Positions 9,381 through 18,006 are shown, numbered from the stretch's first letter. The stretch: 64,000 nt of DNA from CALEMW01 sp964343835 (GCA_964343835.1 CAYFKR010000003.1:62001-126000), one strand, 5' to 3'. Notes: generated from the sequence alone by a model not told the origin. Numbers and translations: made by a program.

Positions 9381-10840
9381 CGGAACACGCCCTTCACGTA
9401 CTGCATCTCCTTCTTCAGCTCACCCGTCAGGATGAGGATTCCGACATAGACCGCGAACGCCGCCGGTGCCGCCACCAGGATGTCCCAGAGTCCGGCTCCG
9501 GGAACGACGGACATGGCCCCCCAGCATACGCCGGCAAGGACCGCACCCGCACCCATGACGCGAACGAACGTCCTGACGGGCATCGTATCCCGCCCCATCC
9601 CGACTCCCCAGCGACAGGCCCCGGCAAGAATCACCACGTTGCCGGCCAGGGCCCCGGCTGCGGCGGCCTGATACCCGAAGCGCCCCACGAGGAGAAGCGA
9701 CACGGAGATGTTCAGGATGGCGGCGGCGAAGCCGATCGCCGCCATGACGGCCGTCCGCTTGGACACCAGGAAGATGAGCGTGAAGTACTGGCTCAAGCCG
9801 TAGATGAACGAACTCAGCGACAGGATCCGCAGCGCCGTGGCCGCCACGGCATACTCCCCGCCGGCAACCACGCCAAGGACCGGACGGGCGAGAACGGCCA
9901 GCAGCAGCAATGCGGGAACGCCGCCGAGCAGGAAATAGCGCACGCCGTCGTTGATGACCCTTTTGATGTCTCCCGATTTCTCCCAGTAGTCGATGGCGAT
10001 GGGGTAGAGACCGAGCATCACGATCTGCTGGAAGATGATCATCGGGGCGGAGCCGACGTTGACCGCAGCGGAAAACAAGCCGGTCTGTTCCGACCCCTCC
10101 AGCCCCAGCACGACGTACCGGTTGCCCAGGTTGATGAGGGTGTTGACGACCTGGATCGTCACCAGGGGCAACCCGAACAGGGCGAACCCCTTGATCGTCT
10201 CCCGCGACACGGACGACAGCCTGATCGTCCTCCAGTCCCTGAGCGCATACCAGGACACGACACCGACGACCAGCACCGCGACGCACCTGGCCGAGAAATA
10301 GCCGCTCAGGGATGAGGTCAACAGCAGGGCGCCGATACCGACGACGTGCCGCGATACCCCTAGCGCTGCCCTGACGAGGGTGAAGGCCAAGGAACGGTGC
10401 AGCGCGCGGAAGACCATCTCGCCGCTCATCGCGAACCCGGCCAACGTCGCATCCAGGATCGTCCAGCCCATCAGGGCACCCACGGCGACATCGACCTTTT
10501 CAGGAAACAGGCGCTTGCCGAAAACGACCACGGGAGTCATGACGGCGATACCGATCAGGATACCGACGGCATGGTTGGTCGTGAAACGGGAGAGGTCGTC
10601 CGCCATCGGCGAACGGAACCTCAGGGCGGCGTTGTTGACCCAATCGAAGAAGATCACCCTGAGCAGGCCAGCCGTCAGGAGCACGATGGACAGATCGCCG
10701 TAATCGGCAGCTCCGAGCATTCGGGCCAGAATGGGGATCGAGAGAAAGCCGAGCAGAGGCTCGACGAATCGGGATGGTGCGTACTTCAGGATCGCCCTGC
10801 CGACGCCGCTTCCGTTCACGATCGGTTCGGAAGTCGTCAT
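9377..10840 (-). CDS. Wzx-type polysaccharide flippase (MOP superfamily)
   Basis: Membrane protein of 487 aa with roughly twelve to fourteen predicted transmembrane helices. Near the N-terminus are AILKYAPSRFVEPLLGFLSIPILARMLG and GDLSIVLLTAGLLRVIFF, the usual pattern of the polysaccharide_synt family (Wzx/RfbX). Charged residues inside helices, the repeat of two six-helix bundles and the closing VGILILTGELKKEM are consistent with that family. By family it moves undecaprenyl-linked repeat units to the periplasmic side. ATGA overlaps link it to the dehydratase gene upstream and the polymerase gene downstream. No sugar-specificity signal is visible. Confidence 0.88.
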   Translation of the reverse strand: MTTSEPIVNGSGVGRAILKYAPSRFVEPLLGFLSIPILARMLGAADYGDLSIVLLTAGLLRVIFFDWVNNAALRFRSPMADDLSRFTTNHAVGILIGIAVMTPVVVFGKRLFPEKVDVAVGALMGWTILDATLAGFAMSGEMVFRALHRSLAFTLVRAALGVSRHVVGIGALLLTSSLSGYFSARCVAVLVVGVVSWYALRDWRTIRLSSVSRETIKGFALFGLPLVTIQVVNTLINLGNRYVVLGLEGSEQTGLFSAAVNVGSAPMIIFQQIVMLGLYPIAIDYWEKSGDIKRVINDGVRYFLLGGVPALLLLAVLARPVLGVVAGGEYAVAATALRILSLSSFIYGLSQYFTLIFLVSKRTAVMAAIGFAAAILNISVSLLLVGRFGYQAAAAGALAGNVVILAGACRWGVGMGRDTMPVRTFVRVMGAGAVLAGVCWGAMSVVPGAGLWDILVAAPAAFAVYVGILILTGELKKEMQYVKGVFR

Positions 10841-12798
10841 GCGTCCGACTCTTCTTCACGGTGCACGCCCGGCACCCTCTCCGCCTCCTCCCCCGACAAC
10901 CCCTGAAAATCCCCCACGATCCCCAGCAACTCGTTCCACCCCTCGCGCATGTTGTTGTCGCGGGCCGACCCGAGCAGCTTCTCCACGCGCTCCTCCAGAT
11001 CGTCCGGCAACGGCTGCCCGCTCGGCGTCTTCCGGATGCCGGGATTGGCGGTGGGCAACGGCTCCTCCCCGTCCGTCCACAGCTCCTCGTACAATTTCTC
11101 GCCGGGGCGCAGGCCGGTGTACGTGATCTCCACGTCCGCGCCAGGCGTGAGGCCGGCGAAGGAGATCATCTGGCGGGCGAGCTGGTCGATCTTCACGGGG
11201 TCGCCCATGTCCAGGATGAACACGTCGTCGCCCTCGCCCATGGTGGCGGCGTAGAGCACCAGGTGGACGGCCTCGCTGATGGTCATGAAGAAGCGTTCCA
11301 TGCGCGGGTCGGTCACCGTCACCGGGCCGCCGTTGCGGATCTGCTTCAGGAAGAGCTCCACCACGCTGCCGGCCGAGCCCAGCACATTGCCGAAGCGGAT
11401 CGTCGAGAAGCGGGTACCGTCGGGCTCTGCGCGACCCAGGCCGCGGATGACCTTCTCGGCCACCTGCTTCGTCGCTCCCATCACGCTGGTGGGGCGCACG
11501 GCCTTGTCGGTGCTGATCATCACGAACCGTTCCACGCCGTGCTTCTGGGCGAGACGGGCCGTGTTGAGGGTGCCCCCCACGTTGTTGCGGATGGCCTCGG
11601 CGGGGTGGTACTGGAGGATCGGCACGTGCTTGTAGGCGGCGGCGTGGAAGACCACCTCGGGGCGGTGGTTGCTGAACAGCACGTCCATGCGGCCGTCGTT
11701 CTTGATGTCGCCCAGGAAGAACACGAGGTGCGCGCCGGGGTGCGCCTTGCGCAGCTCCTGCTCCAGGCGGAACAGGCCGTTCTCGTCCTTGTCCATGCAC
11801 ACCAGCACGCCCGCGCCCTGATCGGCGATCTGGCGGCAGAGCTCGGAACCGATGGAGCCGGCGGCGCCGGTCACCAGGATGCGGCGGCCCTCGATGAGCT
11901 CGCGGATCTCCGGCACGTCGCTGCGCACCACGCGACGGTTGAGCAGGTCGTCCAGGCTGAAGTCCTGGATGCGGGTGACGGCCTCGCTGCTCTGCAGCAC
12001 CTGCCAGATGTCCGGCGTGGTCTTCAGGGGCAAGCCGGTTTCGCGGCACAGCTTGACGATGCGGTAGATCCGCGACGTCGAGACCGACGGCATGGCCAGG
12101 ATCACGGCCTCCGCCTTCGCCTTCTGCGCCACCTCGGCCACGCGGTCCACCGGCGTGGTGACGGGAACCCCGTGCAGGGTCGTGCCGTTCTTCAGCGGAT
12201 CGTCGTCCACGATGGCCACGGGTTTGAAGTCGTTGAGGCGCGGGGTCATCATGGCTTCGAGGACCAGGTTGGCGGCCTCGCCGGCGCCCACCACCACCAC
12301 GCGGGTCTGGGGGCCGGGGCTCACCATCATCGAGATCGAATCGAGGATACGGTAGGCGTAGCGCCCCAGGAACGTGAAGATCAGACTGAACACCGTGTCC
12401 GCGATAAGCACGGAGCGAGGGAAGTGACCCGAGTGCATCCACATGAGCGCTGCGGCGTCGATCACCGAACCGACCAGGGTGGCCATCACCAGAGGCGGCA
12501 GGTCGCGCAGCGACGCGAAGCGCCACGACACCCTGTGCATGCCGAACCCGTAGAACACCGCCAGCCGCACCGGCACCGCCACCACGATCATGGAGCGCCA
12601 CCAGTGCATCCACTCGAAGTCCTTGTCCAGCCACGACCACTGGAACCGCGCCACGAACGACAAGGTCACCGAGAGGGCGCTGATCACCCCGAAGAAGAGC
12701 ACGAAGAACAGCACGCGATGCTTCCGCACGGCGCGACTCAACGGACCGTCCCTGTAGGGGTTGAGGGACTGCAGGGTCCTGCGGATGGGTTCGACCAT
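10837..12798 (-). CDS. Membrane NDP-sugar 4,6-dehydratase (PglF/WbpM/FlaA1-CapD family)
   Basis: Polysaccharide biosynthesis protein of 653 aa, first gene of the eight-gene operon. Four N-terminal transmembrane helices (about residues 25-135) are followed by a CoA-binding-like Rossmann domain (VVVVGAGEAANLVLEAM) and then the catalytic SDR domain. That domain carries ILVTGAAGSIGSELCRQI for NAD binding, VFHAAAYKHVPILQYHP, the ISTDKAVRPTSVMGATK active-site stretch (S/T-D-K replacing the SDR Tyr triad) and RFGNVLGSAGSVV. PglF and WbpM convert UDP-GlcNAc to the 4-keto-6-deoxy sugar, the first step to bacillosamine. The ATG at 12798 has GGAG six bases upstream. A longer frame back to 12951 has no start signal and lacks homologous character. 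Confidence 0.93.
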   Translation of the reverse strand: MVEPIRRTLQSLNPYRDGPLSRAVRKHRVLFFVLFFGVISALSVTLSFVARFQWSWLDKDFEWMHWWRSMIVVAVPVRLAVFYGFGMHRVSWRFASLRDLPPLVMATLVGSVIDAAALMWMHSGHFPRSVLIADTVFSLIFTFLGRYAYRILDSISMMVSPGPQTRVVVVGAGEAANLVLEAMMTPRLNDFKPVAIVDDDPLKNGTTLHGVPVTTPVDRVAEVAQKAKAEAVILAMPSVSTSRIYRIVKLCRETGLPLKTTPDIWQVLQSSEAVTRIQDFSLDDLLNRRVVRSDVPEIRELIEGRRILVTGAAGSIGSELCRQIADQGAGVLVCMDKDENGLFRLEQELRKAHPGAHLVFFLGDIKNDGRMDVLFSNHRPEVVFHAAAYKHVPILQYHPAEAIRNNVGGTLNTARLAQKHGVERFVMISTDKAVRPTSVMGATKQVAEKVIRGLGRAEPDGTRFSTIRFGNVLGSAGSVVELFLKQIRNGGPVTVTDPRMERFFMTISEAVHLVLYAATMGEGDDVFILDMGDPVKIDQLARQMISFAGLTPGADVEITYTGLRPGEKLYEELWTDGEEPLPTANPGIRKTPSGQPLPDDLEERVEKLLGSARDNNMREGWNELLGIVGDFQGLSGEEAERVPGVHREEESDA

Positions 12799-12959
12799 GA
12801 ATCTCCGTGGCCCGGCCGCAGGCGGTCGGGGTCGAAGGGGAGCTCGGTTCGGGGTTCGATCGCGATCGGATAGAGAATAGTCGGCGCCCTGCGGATGTTC
12901 CAGATCAATCCCGCCTGCCCGGCCGACGCCGGGGGGCATCTGGACACCCACCCCCCAAC

Positions 12960-13814
12960 TTGCTAAACTTACCTCATCGCTCAGGGGGTCCTATAATCAG
13001 GCAACAAGACAAACAATCCATCATCGGCCTCATCGAGTCCGTGGTGTACCGGATCACCCGGAACCACGAGGACGTGCAGACGGCCACCACCGAGATCATC
13101 GAGGACCTCGAGGCCGACGACCTGCGCCACCTGCAGGAGCGGGCGAGTCTGCACACCTGGCTCGTGACCGTGGCCCGCAACAAGGCCATCGACGTGCAGC
13201 GCCGCCGCCTGGGGCGCAAGAAGGTGCCCGCGGCCATCCGCGACCTCGGGCCCGCCCACGCCGAACTGTTCCGCCTGTACTACCTGGAGGCCATGCCTTA
13301 CGGCGAGGTCCGCACGGCCCTGGTCCAGGCCGGGCTCGTCGACGGTGCCGTGGCGCTGGCGGACCTGATGGGCGAGATCCTGGACGTCATCGACCCCCGC
13401 ACCCTGCACCGCGCCAGCTGGGATCGTCCCGCCGCCGCCGCGGGGCTGGGCAGCGGCCGTCTCCTGGAACTCCATGACGAACTGCGCCGCCAGGCCGAGG
13501 ACCGGGGCATGACCCTGGGCCTGGAGTACCGCGAGCACGAGGACCGCGTGCGGCGGACCCTGGCCGCCCTGAAGGCCTTCCGCGCCGAGCTGCCCGCCGA
13601 CGAGCGCCGCATCCTGGAGATGCGCTTCGACCGGGGCATGACCGCCCGCGAGATCGCGCGGGACCTGGGGATCGAGGACGCCCGGCAGGTCTACACCATG
13701 GTCGACCGCTCGCTGCGGACCCTGCGCAAGCTGTTGACGGCCGCGGGGTTTTCCGTGCCGGTCGTGATTCTCGCGATCTGCGCTCGTGTTTTCGCGGGTT
13801 GGTCCGTCCTGTGA
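12960..13814 (+). CDS. Atypical sigma-70-like factor with a duplicated region-4-like segment and a hydrophobic tail (start uncertain)
   Basis: Sigma-factor-like protein, at most 284 aa from a TTG at 12960; a GTG at 13041 or a non-ATG start just after AGGGGG at 12983 are alternatives. Region 2-like sequence runs VVYRITRNHEDVQTATTEII to HTWLVTVARNKAIDVQRRRL. Two region-4-like segments follow: HAELFRLYYLEAMPYGEV (about 100-117) and DERRILEMRFDRGMTAREIA (about 214-233), the latter followed by a helix-turn-helix ending RSLRTLRKLL. A linker of about 95 residues separates them, far longer than in ECF factors. The last 20 residues (FSVPVVILAICARVFAG) could cross the membrane. The downstream gene encodes an anti-sigma-like protein and overlaps its transcript. 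It is divergent from the glycan operon and may regulate it (inference). Confidence 0.68.
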   Translation: MLNLPHRSGGPIIRQQDKQSIIGLIESVVYRITRNHEDVQTATTEIIEDLEADDLRHLQERASLHTWLVTVARNKAIDVQRRRLGRKKVPAAIRDLGPAHAELFRLYYLEAMPYGEVRTALVQAGLVDGAVALADLMGEILDVIDPRTLHRASWDRPAAAAGLGSGRLLELHDELRRQAEDRGMTLGLEYREHEDRVRRTLAALKAFRAELPADERRILEMRFDRGMTAREIARDLGIEDARQVYTMVDRSLRTLRKLLTAAGFSVPVVILAICARVFAGWSVL

Positions 13815-13867
13815 ATCGACATCGCAACCGCCCGGGCCCACCACTGGGGGGAGGACGAAGAGAAGCC

Positions 13868-14689
13868 ATGGCTACTGCACATCTCGACCCGACGATCATC
13901 GCGGCGATCGTCGATCACGGACCGGACGGCGTCGACGCCTCCGAGCTCCGTCATCTCTCTTCATGCACGACGTGCCTGGAGGCCTACCACGACGTGGCCT
14001 CCCTGCGTGGCGTGGAGCTGAGCGGTCTGACCGGCCCCGTCGCCGACGTGTCGATCCGTCGCGGCCCGCGCCCCACGCTGGTGGCCGTGCCGGCGCTGTT
14101 GCTGCTGGTAATCGCCCTGGCCGTCTCGGTGACCACCACCGTCTCCCGCAACCGCCTCCTGGACGACGCCCTGCACCCCGTGCGGACCGCCCTTGCCGAA
14201 CGCTCCCTCACCGGGTTCGTGGCGGCCGAGGCCGCGCGCCTGCCGGCCCCCGCCGCTCCCGTGGAGCGCTCCGGCTCGCTGGAGTCCTCCCTGGACGACC
14301 TGCTCGGCGTGGTCCGCGACGTGGACACACGCCTGGACGCCGACGACCGCATGCGCTGGACCCTGCTGTCCGCCCTGGGCGCCGACCGGCTGGAGACCCT
14401 CCGCACCCTCCACGCCGCCCTGCCCGCCGACCAGCGGAACACCCTGTGGGCCCGACGCATCGGCGCGCTGGTCGCCTACCGGGAGAGCCGGCTGGAGGAG
14501 TCGGAGGCCCTGCTCAGGGGCGTGCTGGCGGAAACCCCGCGCGACGACGCCTCGCGGTTCAACCTGGCCCTGCTGCTCTGGGAGACCGGACGCTCCGCCG
14601 AGGCCCGCGACCTGGTGAGCACCCTGGACGCGGGCTCCGACCTGCTCGGCGCCCGCGTGCGGGACCTGGAGCGGCGACTGGCCCCCTGA
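13868..14689 (+). CDS. Zinc-finger anti-sigma-like membrane protein with a C-terminal TPR-like region
   Basis: Protein of 273 aa, 53 bases after the sigma-like gene. The N-terminal part carries H29-x3-C33-x2-C36 (ELRHLSSCTTCLEAYHDVA), the ZAS-type zinc anti-sigma signature. One transmembrane helix follows at about 70-90 (LVAVPALLLLVIALAVSV). The extracytoplasmic part is alpha-helical and ends in segments (RRIGALVAYRESRLEESEALLRG, then ASRFNLALLLWETGRSAEARDL) that look like TPR repeats and could be a sensor or protein-docking surface. The ATG at 13868 with a GAAGAGAAG ribosome site is preferred over an upstream TTG at 13799 that lies inside the previous gene. Predicted to hold the sigma-like protein at the membrane; partner specificity is inferred from adjacency. 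Confidence 0.78.
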   Translation: MATAHLDPTIIAAIVDHGPDGVDASELRHLSSCTTCLEAYHDVASLRGVELSGLTGPVADVSIRRGPRPTLVAVPALLLLVIALAVSVTTTVSRNRLLDDALHPVRTALAERSLTGFVAAEAARLPAPAAPVERSGSLESSLDDLLGVVRDVDTRLDADDRMRWTLLSALGADRLETLRTLHAALPADQRNTLWARRIGALVAYRESRLEESEALLRGVLAETPRDDASRFNLALLLWETGRSAEARDLVSTLDAGSDLLGARVRDLERRLAP

Positions 14690-14708
14690 CCGGGCACGAC
14701 CGAAACGA

Positions 14709-14743
14709 CGAACGGCCGACGAGGATGACTCGTCGGCCGTTCG
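14709..14743 (+). terminator. Strong hairpin after the anti-sigma-like gene
   Basis: Perfect 15-bp inverted repeat (CGAACGGCCGACGAG and its complement) with a 5-base loop, 20 bases after the stop codon. There is no T-tract, so it is an imperfect intrinsic terminator or a transcript-stabilising hairpin. The remaining stretch to 14976 holds nothing else I can support. Confidence 0.65.
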
Positions 14744-14976
14744 CGTGATGGGGGCGGGCGGGGTCCACGTCATGGTCTTCGACATGGTCCTGAGATGGAG
14801 TTCACGACATCGCCCGGTTCGCCCGAGGAGACATGAACCCCGCCCTGTCGGCCCTTCGCCCTCCAGGAACGTCGCCCAACATTCCCGAGGAGGCCGAGAC
14901 CGCCCGGAGCATTGCGCCCCGCGGCGATCATGGGTGCGGACGGACCGACACGGGCGGTTCCGAGCCGGGTTCGATT

Positions 14977-14991
14977 TATTTTCGGAAAATA
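14977..14991. repeat. AT-rich palindrome abutting the DsrC-like gene's stop codon
   Basis: TATTTTC-G-GAAAATA, 7-bp arms around one base, immediately downstream of the leftward stop codon at 14993. It stands out in GC-rich surroundings. It could be a weak terminator element or a protein-binding site; neither is established. Confidence 0.4.
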
Positions 14992-14992
14992 T

Positions 14993-15331
14993 TCAGACGC
15001 AGCCGTCGGGCCGGGGCAGGCCGGCGTACTTGCAGGCGCCGTGGGCGGGGCCGTTGGGGAAGAGATCGTAGATGCGCGACAGGCTCATGCCCGTTTCGCG
15101 GCAGAGCAGGCGGACCATGGGGGCCACGTCGTGCTCGCGCCAGTAGTCGCGGACGAACGCCATGACCTTCCAGTGGTCGTCGGTCAGGTCGGCCACGCCG
15201 TCGGCGGCGGCCATGGCGGCGGCCATGCGGCGGCTCCACTCCTCGGGGTGGAGCAGGAAACCGTCCTCGTCCACATGGGTGCGGATGCCGTCGTGCTCGA
15301 AGAGGCGGGCGCTGTTGTTGGCGTCGTTCAT
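14993..15331 (-). CDS. DsrC/TusE-family sulfur-carrier protein
   Basis: Protein of 112 aa matching the DsrC/TusE family. It has DHWKVMAFVRDYWREHDVAP and the C-terminal arm LFPNGPAHGACKYAGLPRPDGCV. Both family cysteines are present: the penultimate CysA (in DGCV) and CysB ten residues earlier with the arm sequence between (GACKYAG), so it has the two-Cys DsrC form rather than single-Cys TusE. DsrC proteins carry persulfide/trisulfide in sulfite reduction or sulfur oxidation, and TusE relays sulfur to tRNA thiolation. ATG at 15331 with GGAG eight bases upstream. No dsrAB, dsrMK, tus or hdr genes are in the window, so its partner is unknown. Confidence 0.9.
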   Translation of the reverse strand: MNDANNSARLFEHDGIRTHVDEDGFLLHPEEWSRRMAAAMAAADGVADLTDDHWKVMAFVRDYWREHDVAPMVRLLCRETGMSLSRIYDLFPNGPAHGACKYAGLPRPDGCV

Positions 15332-15404
15332 CGGTGGTCTCCGTCGCTGGGTGCCGTGCGGGTCCGGGGAGGATGCCACGAACCAGGTCAGCCGTCGAGG
15401 CTCA

Positions 15405-15998
15405 TCAACCGTCGCCCTCGGGGACGTAGATGGTCGCGATGCTCAGGAGTCGAGAGCTGAGGAAGACGCCGGCGGATACGGCGGCGTCGTTGTTGATGGT
15501 GAAGGCGAGTCGACCGTCCTCGAGGCGGAGCCGGATCATGCCGGACCGGTCGTTGAAGCAGTTGCAGTCGCCGACGGTCAGGACGCCCTCGAGCTCGGTC
15601 AGGTCCAGCTCCCACTGTTCGCAGGCCTCGTCGTTCATCTCTTCCTGGATGAACAGGATGTCGAGACCCGTCACGTCGTCGTGCTGCGCGATCTCCGTCG
15701 ACCTGAAGATCCTGTCGCCGATGTCGCGCCCGTCGTATTCAGCGAACGCCTCGACCATGGCCGGTGTGCCGATCACTCCGGCCCGGAGCACGCCGTCGTC
15801 GTGCAGGTCCTCGGACCAGCGCACGAACTTCAGGATCTTGAAGACGACGGCTGCCTTCAGCTCGGGCAGCTTGTCCTCCGTGATCACCGTTTCGCCCGAC
15901 GCCGCCACCACGTCCCACGCCGCGAACAGGCACACCGACGCCATGGCCCAGGCCAGGGCTGCGGTCGCCGTTCGCGATGCCGTGAGACGCTTCAGCAT
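15405..15998 (-). CDS. YfiR-family (DUF4154) periplasmic protein
   Basis: Exported protein of 197 aa with a signal peptide (about residues 10-33). The mature part begins with the family pattern LKAAVVFKILKFVRWSED and ends with the diagnostic FNDRSGMIRLRLEDGRLAF, then INNDAAVSAGVFLSSRLLSIA. YfiR in Pseudomonas represses the diguanylate cyclase YfiN from the periplasm. Many YfiR-family genes instead sit next to TonB-dependent receptors, as here, where the receptor's stop is one base upstream of this start. No GGDEF or kinase gene adjoins it, so its output partner is not visible. Two cysteines (GDCNCF) could form a regulatory disulfide as in YfiR (inference). Confidence 0.85.
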   Translation of the reverse strand: MLKRLTASRTATAALAWAMASVCLFAAWDVVAASGETVITEDKLPELKAAVVFKILKFVRWSEDLHDDGVLRAGVIGTPAMVEAFAEYDGRDIGDRIFRSTEIAQHDDVTGLDILFIQEEMNDEACEQWELDLTELEGVLTVGDCNCFNDRSGMIRLRLEDGRLAFTINNDAAVSAGVFLSSRLLSIATIYVPEGDG

Positions 15999-15999
15999 A

Positions 16000-18006
16000 T
16001 CACCAGAACCGCCGCTCGCAGGTCAGGAGGAAGGCACGCTCGATCTCGGAGCCGTAGGCGCTGCCGCTGTGGTCCGCGAACTCGATGTGCCGTTCGTCCA
16101 GCAGGCTGGTCCCCGTGACCGCGAACGTCCAGTCGGGCGTCGGGCTCCAGCCGAGGCGGACGTCCAGCTCGTCCAGGGCGTCGTACGAGGAGCCCCGGAT
16201 GGAGAAGGCGTCGCGATAGCGGTAGAAGAGGTCGAGTTCCACGCCGTCGGCCGGGGAGGCCATCACCCGGAGCGTGGCCATGGTCTCGGGCGCGCCCAGT
16301 TCGTCGTTCAGATCACCCGTCGGGTCGTCCTGCTCGATGGAGATCACCGAGTAGGAGCCCTGCAGGCGCAGCCCCTCGGAGAGGCGAACGTTCAGGACGG
16401 CCTCGCCGCCCTTGGTGCGCTTGAAGGGGCCGTTGTCCGTGAGCATCATCATCTGCATCACGGGCATGCCGTAGATGGGATGCGGTCGCATGCCGGAGGG
16501 CGTGAGGGTCATCATGCCCTCGTAATCGTTCACGAAGGCGGCCAGATCCAGGTGGACGGCGTCCATGGGCCGGACGCGGTATCCCAGTTCGAAGGCGTGC
16601 AGGTGCTCGGACGCGAAGGCGTCGTTGCCCAGCATCGTGATCATCACGGGGAAGTCGGGGTTCCCGGGCGTGGCCCCCGGCGGCATGATGCCGATGTCCA
16701 CGAAGATGTCGCGGTTGGCGCGGGACGGCACGCGGACGGCCTTGGAGACCGATCCCCAGAGGGTGTTGTCCTCATTGGGCGTCCACGCGAACCTCATGTT
16801 GGGCTGCCACTCGGGGTCGATGAAGTCGCGGTCCTCGTACTTCACGCCCAGGGTCAGGCGCAGCTTCTCCGGCACGATGGCGATCTCGTCCTGCACGAAC
16901 CCGCTGACGGTCCACTCCGAGATCGTGGCGGGGTCGAAGCCGTAGCCGCCGATCCCCTGCTGGTCGTCGTCGTAGCGACGGTAGCCGAGCCCCCAGATCA
17001 CCTGATGGCGCGAGCCGAGTGCGAAGTCGTGCTTGGCTTCCACGTCCAGGATGCCGTGGACGTCCTGCAGCAGATACTCGCTGCGGTGGAACCAGGTCTT
17101 GGCGAGGTCGAGCGAGAAGCCGGAACGCTCGGAGATCTCGCGATCCCAGGTCAGGTGGGCCGAGCCGACATGGAAGTCGATCACTTCGTGGCGGATGCTC
17201 GAGTACGGGGGCGAAGGGAAGAAGCCCGCCGACGTGGCGCCCTGCTCGGATTCGAAGTAGTGGCCCGTCGCGGTGACGTGGTCGCGATCGGAGAGATCGG
17301 CGCTCCAGCGTCCGTTGAGCAGGAACTCGCTCCAGTCGTCCCGCGCGTCGGAGCCGTCGTTCCGGAGCGTGCCGTCGTAGTCGCCCACCAGGGCGCTCAA
17401 CCGGTACGACTCGCCCTCGGTGGCGGAACCGGACAGCCGCCCCAGCACCCGGTACTTCGTTTCCGGGCCCGCGGCCACGCTCAGGCGGCCGCCGTCGTCG
17501 GACGACGCCTTGCGGGTGATCACGTTGATCACGCCGTTCACGGCGTTGGCGCCCCAGAGGGTCGCGCCAGGACCGCGGATCACCTCGATGCGTTCGATGT
17601 CCTCCACCGGCACTTCCGACGATTCCCAGTACGTGCCGCTGAACATCGGCGAGTAGATGCTGCGCCCGTCCACGAGCACCTGCAGCTTGTTGGCGAAGCG
17701 CTCGCTGAATCCGCGGGCGGAAATGGCCCAGCGATAGGCGTCGATACGCGCCACATGGAGGCCGGGTGCCAGCCGCAGGGCTTCCGGAATGGTCGTCGCC
17801 CCGCTGCGCCGGATGTCCTCGGCGGTGATGACGAAGACGGCGGCGGCGGCGTCCTGCACGCGCTCGGCGCGCTTGGAGACCGTGACCACCTCCACGTCGA
17901 GGAGTTCCTCGAGACTGAACGTGTCAAGGTCGAGGTCGTCGCCCATGATGGCGAACGCCGGTACGGCGACCGCCACGGCGACCAGGATCCTGAACAAGGA
18001 CTTCAT
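16000..18006 (-). CDS. TonB-dependent outer-membrane receptor
   Basis: Outer-membrane receptor of 668 aa. Signal peptide MKSLFRILVAVAVAVPAFA is followed by the short N-terminal stretch FSLEELLDVEVVTVSKRAER and a plug domain. The plug shows VFVITAEDIRRSGATTIPEA, LQVLVDGRSIYSPMFSG, and IERIEVIRGPGATLWGANAVNGVINVITR. The rest is a 22-strand-type beta barrel ending in aromatic FW, as required for BAM recognition. The plug type with LDVEVVTVSKR is a group commonly paired with YfiR-like proteins, and the yfiR-like gene follows after one base. Ligand is unknown; Met-rich loops (MPGGATPGN region, MMMLTDNG) are visible but do not identify it. Confidence 0.93.
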   Translation of the reverse strand: MKSLFRILVAVAVAVPAFAIMGDDLDLDTFSLEELLDVEVVTVSKRAERVQDAAAAVFVITAEDIRRSGATTIPEALRLAPGLHVARIDAYRWAISARGFSERFANKLQVLVDGRSIYSPMFSGTYWESSEVPVEDIERIEVIRGPGATLWGANAVNGVINVITRKASSDDGGRLSVAAGPETKYRVLGRLSGSATEGESYRLSALVGDYDGTLRNDGSDARDDWSEFLLNGRWSADLSDRDHVTATGHYFESEQGATSAGFFPSPPYSSIRHEVIDFHVGSAHLTWDREISERSGFSLDLAKTWFHRSEYLLQDVHGILDVEAKHDFALGSRHQVIWGLGYRRYDDDQQGIGGYGFDPATISEWTVSGFVQDEIAIVPEKLRLTLGVKYEDRDFIDPEWQPNMRFAWTPNEDNTLWGSVSKAVRVPSRANRDIFVDIGIMPPGATPGNPDFPVMITMLGNDAFASEHLHAFELGYRVRPMDAVHLDLAAFVNDYEGMMTLTPSGMRPHPIYGMPVMQMMMLTDNGPFKRTKGGEAVLNVRLSEGLRLQGSYSVISIEQDDPTGDLNDELGAPETMATLRVMASPADGVELDLFYRYRDAFSIRGSSYDALDELDVRLGWSPTPDWTFAVTGTSLLDERHIEFADHSGSAYGSEIERAFLLTCERRFW

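Noticed and set aside
10774..12873. 699-codon rightward open frame opposite the dehydratase gene
   Set aside because: Shadow frame: His/Gly/Val-rich, no domain; the other strand has clear dehydratase motifs.
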